Source: Setaria digitata (lineage: Eukaryota > Nematoda > Chromadorea > Rhabditida > Setariidae). Taken from it: a stretch of 17,803 nt of DNA. A program made the translations under genes and the position numbers. Positions 10,574 to 17,803 of the stretch are shown here, in pieces. Where the stretch lies: assembly GCA_003640385.1 (NCBI GenBank), contig RCAB01000812.1, positions 1 through 17,803 on the forward strand. The letters are read 5' to 3'. Numbering within the stretch: position 1 is the stretch's first letter; every line of letters starts with the position of its first letter. The notes under the pieces were generated by a model. That model was not told the DNA's origin, did not search any database, and saw only the letters and a list, made by a program, of their open reading frames with translations.

Positions 10574-10767
10574 CTATTATTATCATTGATACTTTTATTA
10601 TTTTTGCAATTATTTTTATTATTTCCACTGAATTTATTTATTGAAAATGCTTCTTCGGCTTACATTTCAATTGCCACTATTACTGTTTAGTTTTCTGCGC
10701 TCTCATGAATATGCTGACATTGATATTGTTTATACTTAATTATTCCTATCGTATTAATTACATTTAC

Positions 10768-10869
10768 CTGTCGAAAATATTGCATCTTAATTACAACTCT
10801 CTTCAATATGTGCCAGGTGTTAAATTCATTGATTTTTTGAAGAGCTGGCGGATCGATACACATTGTCAT
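10768..10869 (-). CDS. Possible first coding exon of the GATA gene (tentative)
   Basis: On the minus strand an ATG at 10869 (a second at 10863) opens 34 codons that end in a good donor, CGACAG|GTAAATG, in phase 0. The first clear GATA exon at 8410 also begins in phase 0, so the two would join in frame and give a 304-residue protein. The sequence includes IDPPALQKINEFNTWHILKR and looks protein-like, and the local GC content is higher than in the flanks. No domain is recognised. The join would need an intron of about 2.36 kb. Phase agreement alone has a one-in-three chance. Confidence 0.3.
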
Positions 10870-10945
10870 ATGTATACATTTTCAAAATTTCATTTCAAAA
10901 TCAATTTTATCGTGTCATTATCCCTACCTGTGTCATATCACGAAC

Positions 10946-10947
<2 letters not shown>

Positions 10948-10987
<40 letters not shown>

Positions 10988-10988
10988 N

Positions 10989-11027
<39 letters not shown>
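10948..11027. repeat. (CA)n microsatellite with an internal N
   Basis: About 40 CA units interrupted by one N at 10988. The N probably marks contig ends meeting inside the repeat, so the true length is unknown. The repeat runs into a CACGTG box at 11025-11030. Confidence 0.9.
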
Positions 11028-11030
<3 letters not shown>

Positions 11031-11040
11031 GATGTTTAAA

Positions 11041-11100
11041 CAGACACGCATCGAAACGTACAGACACGTGTCGATACACGCAGACACGCATAGACAGTGC
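11041..11100. repeat. Three imperfect 20-bp tandem repeats
   Basis: Units start at 11041, 11061 and 11081, each beginning CAGACACG. The middle unit contains the perfect palindrome GACACGTGTC. This lies in the spacer between the divergent GATA and syntaxin genes. It may simply be a decayed part of the neighbouring CA repeat, but the exact 20-base period is clear. Confidence 0.6.
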
Positions 11101-11226
11101 ACGAATATTAGTATGATGATGAAAATTGTTGGGATTATTGCAGTGGGAAGAAAAAAAAATGAAATTTTTATTTCGTTTTCACTTTGAATCATTCAACACT
11201 TTTTGTTTTTTGCTTTTATATATTCC

Positions 11227-11229
<3 letters not shown>

Positions 11230-11290
<61 letters not shown>

Positions 11291-11311
11291 TATTATTATT
11301 ATTATTATTAC
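11230..11311. repeat. (TTA)n microsatellite with two interruptions
   Basis: About 27 ATT/TTA units with two C interruptions, about 180 bases upstream of the start codon of the syntaxin gene. Confidence 0.9.
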
Positions 11312-11420
11312 TATTTTTTTCTTTTTGTATGTTTTTTGTTTGTTTGTTTGTTTGTTTTATTTATTCCATCCAGTGATAAGAATTAACGAAATGTTTTGTT
11401 TCTGATTTTAAAAATTTATT

Positions 11421-11435
11421 AAATTGTAATTTCAG
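11421..11435 (+). promoter_or_regulatory. Probable acceptor at the 5' end of the syntaxin transcript
   Basis: AAATTGTAATTTCAG ends at 11435, 54 bases before the syntaxin ATG. In nematodes such a site often takes a spliced leader. It could also end a 5' UTR intron. Confidence 0.4.
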
Positions 11436-11489
11436 AGGTGTAATATTGTTTGTTTGGTTTACGTTTCGTTGCAAAACACTGAGAAGACA

Positions 11490-14400
11490 ATGATTAAAGA
11501 TCGATCCAGTGAATTTCGGGTATATTTTGTAGAAATTATATAACTGATAACTGATAACAGATTACTATTACATTAAGCCAGGTTGTGAATGATTGCTTAT
11601 CGCTAAAGTATTGTTTATCACCTTTAGTATCCATTATCTCATTTTCTATTCTCTTTTTTTTTTCTTTCTTTTTTTTAATAAAAAAAGCAAATCAAAAAGT
11701 AAAAAAAAAAAAGAATTTTTCGAAGATCAACTGATAAAATTGCTGACTTTTTTAATCTTTTCCTTTTCTCAATTAAAGGCCCATTAACAAGCGTATACTT
11801 GTTAATTAGCGAGATGATTGAAATAATCATCTCGCTAATTAGATAATTTTAAGTTCTGAAGAAATTTTTAAAGCATTAATTAATTAACAAATTGAATATA
11901 TTTTGATTGTACATTGCAATGATGGCTATTAATGGTAGTAATTTTTCTCAATAATCTTGTTTATCTACAAAACATTTTCATATTTTTATTATTCACAAAT
12001 CCGAGTATCTGAATTGGTACTTGAATACTGGTTATTGACTGCTCGACTTGCCTAATCGATTAATCGATTGACTCATTGACTGACTAATAATGATTAATAA
12101 TGATTGACTGATTGGTTAATTGATTGATTGGTAATATTCTTCACATCCTCTGTCACGAAATGAAACCTGAAAAGTTAAGAATTAGTTTCAGTTATTATTA
12201 TTAACCAATGATTGGTTATTTCTAATATTGAATAAAATACCTTTGCTTTAATTCGGCTATCTTTCTTCTCAGTCAATCAATTAATTAATTAATTAATTAA
12301 TTAACCAATCTGTGTATCAGTTGTTTTCTTGCACCAGGAATTTTTCAAATGAAAAAATAATGCATTATTTAACTACAAAAATAAATTTATGAAGAAGAAT
12401 TTTATTTAATTAATAATCCAACGATATGATAGTTAATAAAATATATTTTAAAATGTGTAAAATTTAACACAAAATATTTTTACAGCGAAAAGCGAGCGAA
12501 TTTTTAACCAATGATCCGTCCATATCAATTGACGTTGAATCGAATATTAGTTGCACTCAAAATGATTCATTTTTTGCTGAAATTGATGAAATTCGAAATT
12601 TAATGACCAAATTATCGGATGATGTTTCAAACGTGAAAATGCAATTACGCTCAATCTTGGCTCGTACTATTGTTGATGGCAATGAAAAGGTATGAAGAAT
12701 GTTGAATTTTATTAGACTTTTCTCTTTAAGAATATTATAATTTAATTTATTCCTCAATTTTATCAGTTAAAAAAAAAAAAAAATAGAGAACATTTTTAAT
12801 AGTGTAGCAACGAAACTTCGAGATTCAGTCAAGTGTTAGAGGAAATTTTTTGCAGTTCAAAAATATTACCCTCCAAAAAGTTTTAAAATGACGGCAAAAG
12901 TAGCAGTTTGTTTGCGAAAAGTTAGGCTAACTTCACCACAGGGCTCAACTCATTCATTTCTGAATGTGTCGAACTTGGCCCAGAGGTCAAAATCGTTGAA
13001 TTTTGGAATTGTCAATTTTAAAATATCCCTGTGAGACATTATTGAGAAGTAAGCGCTAATACCAACTGAAGACGTTTTATTTCGGAATGAATTTCATCTG
13101 GTAGCAGAAATGGTGATTTTGAATGAATTCAGAAATCGGTAATTCTGTATGGATTCAGAAGGCTGTGCATCTATTAGATTCAGAATGCAGTCAGTCATGA
13201 GAACTCTTCATCAAACATTGATTGCAGTCATTTTTTTTTTTTTTTTTTGGTTCTAAAAAAAAAAGTTCCTCATTTAATTATTTAGGCAGTATTATCCACT
13301 TTCATCATCGGGAAATGTGTCGTTCTTCTTGGACAATCTAAAATAGGATAACACTTTAAAAACAAATGACAATTTTTAATATTACTGTTTTTGTTGGACA
13401 GCCACTCATAAAAATTTTCAATTAAAACTTCAACTAATAAATGATTGGCAAAATAGTGAACTTTCACTTATCATGCATATTCAGGGAATGAATGATCTAT
13501 GATGCCAATTAATTGCTTTTAATTAGTCAATAGAGTAATATAAATATTTGCAAAAATTGCTGAAATTTTTGGCTAAATTGTAAATTAGTTAAGTAAATTT
13601 TTTTTTTCTTAACATGTTATTCTTTAATACTTTATTATTTATTTTAAAATGAAATAATTCAATAGCATACATTTCCTTATATTCCAAATGAAATTTGAAC
13701 TACGGCAATTGATAAACAATTAGTAAAGGGAACATATAAAATAATTAAAATATCATTACATTTATTTTATAAATTAATCTCAATATTAAATTATATGCAT
13801 TTATGATAATTAGTTCATATTAGTTCAAAATACTTTGTTATCAGTTTGTTTTTTATGTTTTTTTTTTTTTCTGAAAAAAAAGAATTAAGAAAAGGGAAAA
13901 ATTTTAAGGAAAAATTGGACGAATGCATGGCAGGAATAAAATATCGTTCTAGTTTATTGCGGAAACATTTATTAACGATGAAACAAAATGTAAAAGGATC
14001 AGGTAGTGATAATGTGATAATTGGCGGAATTAATGAACGAATTCGGCAATATCATATCGAGGCATTGATAAAGAAACTTTCTGACTTATTGGAAATGTTC
14101 AATGCAGCTCAGTTGGACTACAGAACACAAGTTTCAAGTTTGTCATTGTTCTTCTAACCTGAGAAACTTAAATTAAGTCGAAAAAAAAAATTAAATTTGG
14201 CTTAAAATTAAATTTTAAGCCAGCAGGAAAGAAAGTCATTACGCAGCAGTGAAGTAGATAACTGTTTAAGCTTTACTTAGAAATGAAATGATAGTTTAAA
14301 TGATAAGTTCATACCACACAAATTAGTGGTCTAGGCGATTGTTTTCTCTTTCATTCTCCTCCATTTTATGTGAAGTAAAAGAGGAAAATTTGATGATTTT

Positions 14401-14761
14401 GTGGAGCAATTCCTCTTTGTATTATTATAATTATACCAATTTTGCTAATTAAGAACGAATCAAACGGCAGCTAGATGTTGCTGGTGAACATATGACCGAT
14501 GATGAAGTAAATGCAATGATTGATTCCAATTCAATGGAAATTTTCAACAGGTTATAAAAGTTGCATAGTTATAATATTCATGACTAAATGAAAATTGCTA
14601 AGTCTTGAAAATAATTAAATTCAACAAAATTTTTCATATTATTTGCTAGAAAGTTTCTCACTAAAGATGTAAATTCACAGAGATGCTATGATAACATTTC
14701 ATAAATCTTTGATAAGAAATGCAGAAAAAAAATAAAAAAAAAAAAAAAGAAATGAGAGAGA

Positions 14762-14799
<38 letters not shown>

Positions 14800-15504
14800 A
14801 TAATAGAGATGATAATTTTAAAATAAAGTTAATTACATGATACATGATGCATAGTAATTGAACTTTTCAGACGTATGCGCTCATCAGAATTAAAATCAGT
14901 CTTGAATGATGCTAGCTTAAGGCATAATGAAATAAAAAATCTAGAAGCAAGCATCAAAGAACTTAATGATCTCTATAATGATATGGCTTTTCTCATGCAA
15001 ACACAGGTAATTAGTGATTAAAAACATAATCAGACTAAAGCATAAGCACAATAAAGATATTTGTACAGCCGTAATTTGCGAATTCTCTTCCTACCATTTA
15101 TATTTGTCTTTCTCTAGTATGATAATTTATTATCATTTTTAAGTTACAATTATAATCATCGATAATTTTTTCATTGTTGTTTTTATCAAATATAGGAAAA
15201 AAAAAAACGCATAAATGAGATGTTTTTGAAGACTGGACAAGAGGCATGACTGTTGACAAATGATAACTTGTTGTCAACATGTTCTTATGATATTGATAAT
15301 TAATTGCAGGGTGATACAGTTGATCGAATTGATCGATGTACCAGTAATGCGTTCAATTATGTAATTGCAGGTAATCAGCAAGCACAGGTAGCTGTACAAT
15401 GTCATAAAGCAAAAATTCATAAAAAAATTTATTGTAGTATTGGTTGTTTGATATTTTTTTCTTTTCTCCTAATCATTTTTATCATTTATTTTTCACTTAA
15501 ATAA
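11490..15504 (+). CDS. Plasma-membrane-type syntaxin, Qa-SNARE (six exons, 296 residues)
   Basis: Exons: 11490-11519, 12486-12689, 13909-14137, 14454-14550, 14871-15006 and 15310-15504, all in phase. Exon 1 codes only ten residues, MIKDRSSEFR. This is the D-R N-peptide that binds Sec1/Munc18 proteins in syntaxins of this class. An Habc regulatory domain follows (about residues 37-155, starting SFFAEIDEIR). Next come the linker with the family's RIKRQLDVAG block (156-165) and the SNARE helix (about 199-268). The zero-layer glutamine is Gln232 in QTQGD. The C-terminal membrane anchor spans 272-294, with Cys274 and Cys278 as possible palmitoylation sites, and the protein ends four residues after the anchor's core. 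Syntaxins pair with SNAP-25 and synaptobrevin to drive vesicle fusion. The length and block spacing match C. elegans UNC-64, but many otherwise conserved SNARE residues differ (DRCTSNAFNYVIAG where UNC-64 has EYNVEHAKEFVDRA). It is therefore more likely a syntaxin 1-4 class paralogue than the neuronal syntaxin itself. Confidence 0.9.
11543..11558 (+). promoter_or_regulatory. Tandem TGATAA sites in syntaxin intron 1
   Basis: The sequence ACTGATAACTGATAAC holds two head-to-tail copies of TGATAA, a favoured nematode GATA-factor site, 24 bases after the end of exon 1. A further TTATC follows at about 11596. The neighbouring divergent gene codes a GATA factor, so a regulatory link is possible but unproven. 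Confidence 0.3.
11785..11841. repeat. Two overlapping perfect inverted repeats
   Basis: The first has 7-base arms at 11785-11791 and 11798-11804 around a 6-base loop. The second has 17-base perfect arms, TAATTAGCGAGATGATT at 11803-11819 and its complement at 11825-11841, around a 5-base loop. Both lie in syntaxin intron 1. They could form hairpins in the pre-mRNA or be a small palindromic insertion. Confidence 0.75.
12053..12135. repeat. Degenerate GATT/ATTGA repeat block
   Basis: A stretch built from variants of TAATCGAT, ATTGACTG and TAATGATT. It is simple-sequence-like but dense in TAAT cores, which homeodomain proteins bind. It lies in syntaxin intron 1. Confidence 0.5.
12279..12304. repeat. 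(AATT)n microsatellite
   Basis: About six and a half AATT units in syntaxin intron 1. Confidence 0.85.
12690..13908 (+). other. Syntaxin intron 2 with a GC-richer core
   Basis: Flanked by a GTATGA donor and an ATTTTAAG acceptor. The part from about 12795 to 13230 is less AT-rich than the other introns and holds a 48-codon ATG frame at 12888-13034. Otherwise I see no recognisable element. Confidence 0.5.
14764..14795. repeat. (AG)n microsatellite
   Basis: About 16 AG units in syntaxin intron 4. Confidence 0.9.
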
Positions 15505-15600
15505 TTAAATTTATCATGTTCTTTTAAGTTATTCAGTTCATAGTCTTTCTTTTCAGTTAAAAAGAAAGAAAAAAAAAACATTTTTCTTTTACTAATTTTA

Positions 15601-15669
15601 AATAAATCATTGATAGATATAAATAATTTTAACATTTATAGAGTAGCATCTTTAAATTAGTACAATAAA
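15601..15669 (+). terminator. Poly(A) signals of the syntaxin gene
   Basis: AATAAA hexamers lie at 15601-15606 and 15664-15669, about 100 and 160 bases after the stop codon. Another lies near 15769. Any of these could define the transcript end. Confidence 0.4.
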
Positions 15670-15769
15670 CAACTATGATATTATTTCAAATCGATGCACT
15701 GATATGATTGAGGAAACTAGCCAACTCATTACTTTTTCTTTTTCTGTTTTTATTTATTACATCCATCCC

Positions 15770-17660
15770 GAATAAATTATGGTAGCAGATTTATTTTCGA
15801 ATATTGATAACTGCCGTAAATATCATTCTCATTATCATTATAGTTAATTGGTAAAAGAAAAAAAAAAAAAAGAAGAAGAAGGATATCCATTTATTTGATG
15901 GCTTAGTTAATCAAAATTATCATTTACGTTATTTTATTCACACTATTTTCTTGTTATATTATTAATTGCTTATCTTTTTTGTTGATTGCTTAATTTCAAA
16001 TTAAAACGTTTATTTTGGGAATAATTCCTGATAATTCTTTTTATTTGAAAAAAAATAAATTGTCAAGCAAAGCTAAAGTTGTTTTTTTTTTTCTTTAAGC
16101 TGTTTTTTTTTTTCCCTCTCTCTCTATCTCTCTTTTATGACATTTTTCCAAAAATTTAAATGAAAAAAGTCGACCTAAACCTTTTTTATTTTCAAACATA
16201 GTTTTTCATTTCAGAAAGTGATGAAGAGGCCAGAAAAAAAATTTTTCTTTTTCAGAATAAATGATAATTTATAGCGATAATAAACGATAATTTAGTAAAA
16301 TTATTGTGGTTTTTCACATTTATCGATTTTATCGTCAGATTGTGATAAACTGAGTTTAAATTGAATATGACAAGGCTTATAGCAAAGAAAATGCATTGCT
16401 AAGCAGTAAAAATTTGTTAATTAATTTAATTCATTTAGCCTTAAAATATCTTTTTAAGTTCACAACTGTTGATCACTGGAATTTACCTTTTTGCATTTCT
16501 GTTCGTTACTTATTTCCATTCTCTCATTCTTTATCATATCATTTCTAAATCACTTATAATTTGTATTATGATGTTTTAATCATTTAATACAGTGTACTTA
16601 TCATCTATTGTTACATTGATTTATCATCAGTTTTTAGTGAATTATCATTTCCTTCGAAGTACAGTGTTACGAGTAATGGTGAAGTTACAAACATAGTGTA
16701 GATGTCAATATCATAACTGTTATTATCATTTTAATTGCGTATTAACAACCATTCTATATGTTCTCATCTAAAAAGACTGAGATAATGTATCGCAGAATCG
16801 AAATCGTAAAATATCGTAATATAATCAAAATGTTCTCTCGATTTTCATTTTTTTTTTTTTTTTCTACTTATTTTTCAACATTTTTGCTCCGAAAATTATT
16901 TTATCATTTTCATGTCCTAGCATTTGATTTTAAATAAAATTAATTACAGTATGAAAATACTTGCATTTCTAAACACTTATCACATCATATTTGATAACTA
17001 GAAATATCCAATTCATCTCAATGATATCTTTCCATAATATTTCGTAATATTAAAATGCTGATTGATGAGCTAGTAGCAGATAATGTTAACAGATAAGCTT
17101 AATGAGTAATCATTTCATCCATTAAATGACTTCACTGAATAGCTCAATCATCATTCTAGTTCTAGCAAAATAAAAATTTAATAGCATTTTAAATGTGTCT
17201 GCTATTGTTGAACGAAATCCATAAATTTTATAGCAATTAATGGTATTAGGAGGCTTCCAGATTTCAGCAAATTAAAATCCATTAAAAACAAGCTTAAATA
17301 AAGTTTGCAAATGTACTGCACTCAGTCTAATATTTCAATTCTCATTTAACTACATGCACATACAGTAGTAGCCGATATTTCAATTCTTCATTAATCATTT
17401 ATACAATATTCAATTTCATGATTCAATTCTTACCTGATCACATATGAGTTATTTGATGTTTCAAATTAATGTTACTAATTAGAAATTGCTTTCTTCGATA
17501 CAAATACTGCATTTACATAGGAATATTAAGATTAAAATGAAAGCATCACTGTGACCAAATTCCATATTTAATTTTAGATTTATTTTATGCTTTATTTTTA
17601 TATTACACTATTATTGATATTTTACATTATATTATTTATGTTTTTTGCATTTTAAAATTT
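15770..17660. other. AT-rich region with no gene seen
   Basis: I read both strands for exons with flanking splice sites and found nothing supported. Frames are short and interrupted. It is probably intergenic. Confidence 0.4.
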
Positions 17661-17663
17661 TTC

Positions 17664-17739
17664 TATCTATCTATATATATATATATATATATTTATTATT
17701 ATTATTATTATATATATATTATTATTATATATATATAAT
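17664..17739. repeat. Mixed (TA)n and (TTA)n simple repeat
   Basis: CTAT units pass into TA runs, then TTA runs and TA runs again, near the end of the window. Confidence 0.85.
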
Positions 17740-17803
17740 TAAAAAATATATATCATTCCATTACTTATAATTTTCCATTAATATATGGGTTAGATTTGAG
17801 TGC

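Larger units (their letters stand above)
8411..10767. other. Upstream region or long first intron of the GATA gene
   Basis: AT-rich, with several homopolymer runs. Apart from weak candidates I see no exon. Two overlapping GATA sites (CTTATCTTATC on the plus strand) lie at 9033-9043. A perfect donor-like AG|GTAAGT lies on the minus strand with its last exon base at 10060, but every frame before it is closed, so it could only end a non-coding exon. Confidence 0.35.

Noticed and set aside
10947..11192. Long plus- and minus-strand frames of His-Thr or Cys-Val repeats
   Set aside because: They are translations of the CA microsatellite.
11126..11405. Frames rich in Tyr or Ile runs
   Set aside because: They are translations of the TTA microsatellite.
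9825..12026. Exact 16-base match TGAATTGGTACTTGAA near 9826 and 12010
   Set aside because: There is no similarity beyond it. One such match is not surprising in AT-rich DNA of this length.
13282..13467. Minus-strand open frame in syntaxin intron 2 ending in a protein-like stretch (CPRRTTHFPMMKVDNTA)
   Set aside because: It begins with GTG, not ATG, and has no supported splice partner or family match. A terminal exon of a nested gene is possible but unsupported.
16214..16275. Possible alternative last exon for the syntaxin after TTTCATTTCAG
   Set aside because: It would replace the end of the SNARE helix and the membrane anchor with a short F/K-rich tail, which makes no functional sense for a syntaxin. 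The normal last exon is complete.

Overview
The window looks like nuclear DNA of a nematode, most likely a filarial/spirurid species. The DNA is strongly AT-rich, the genes are cut into small exons with short pyrimidine-rich acceptors of the TTTTCAG or TTTTAG type, and the proteins resemble worm families. I rebuilt the genes by hand from splice sites, reading phase and protein-family alignment; the species cannot be fixed from sequence reading alone.

Layout. (1) 432-3704, plus strand: a nine-exon gene for an arginine-rich protein. Its N-terminus carries a UAP56-binding motif (K-L-N-M-S-L-D-D-I-I-K), so it is a probable mRNA-export adaptor. Its poly(A) signals lie at 4040-4071. (2) 4215-4448, minus strand: a tentative intronless gene for a 77-residue protein with a signal-like N-terminus. 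(3) 5184-8410, minus strand: a seven-exon gene for a GATA transcription factor with one C-terminal zinc finger, a histidine/tyrosine-rich middle and a basic tail. A possible extra first exon lies at 10768-10869. (4) 10870-11489: a microsatellite-rich spacer that would be a head-to-head promoter region. (5) 11490-15504, plus strand: a six-exon gene for a complete 296-residue plasma-membrane-type syntaxin (Qa-SNARE). (6) 15505-17803: AT-rich sequence in which I see no gene.

The three main genes do not form a pathway. They act in mRNA export, transcription and membrane fusion. The export-adaptor gene and the GATA gene converge. The GATA gene and the syntaxin gene diverge around a spacer holding (CA)n, (TTA)n and a three-copy 20-bp repeat with CACGTG boxes.

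Four single N bases (1277, 9559, 9645, 10988) mark assembly joins. Two of them sit between near-identical direct copies, so those duplications are probably unmerged contig overlaps and not biology. The one at 1277 falsely duplicates part of exon 4 of the first gene.
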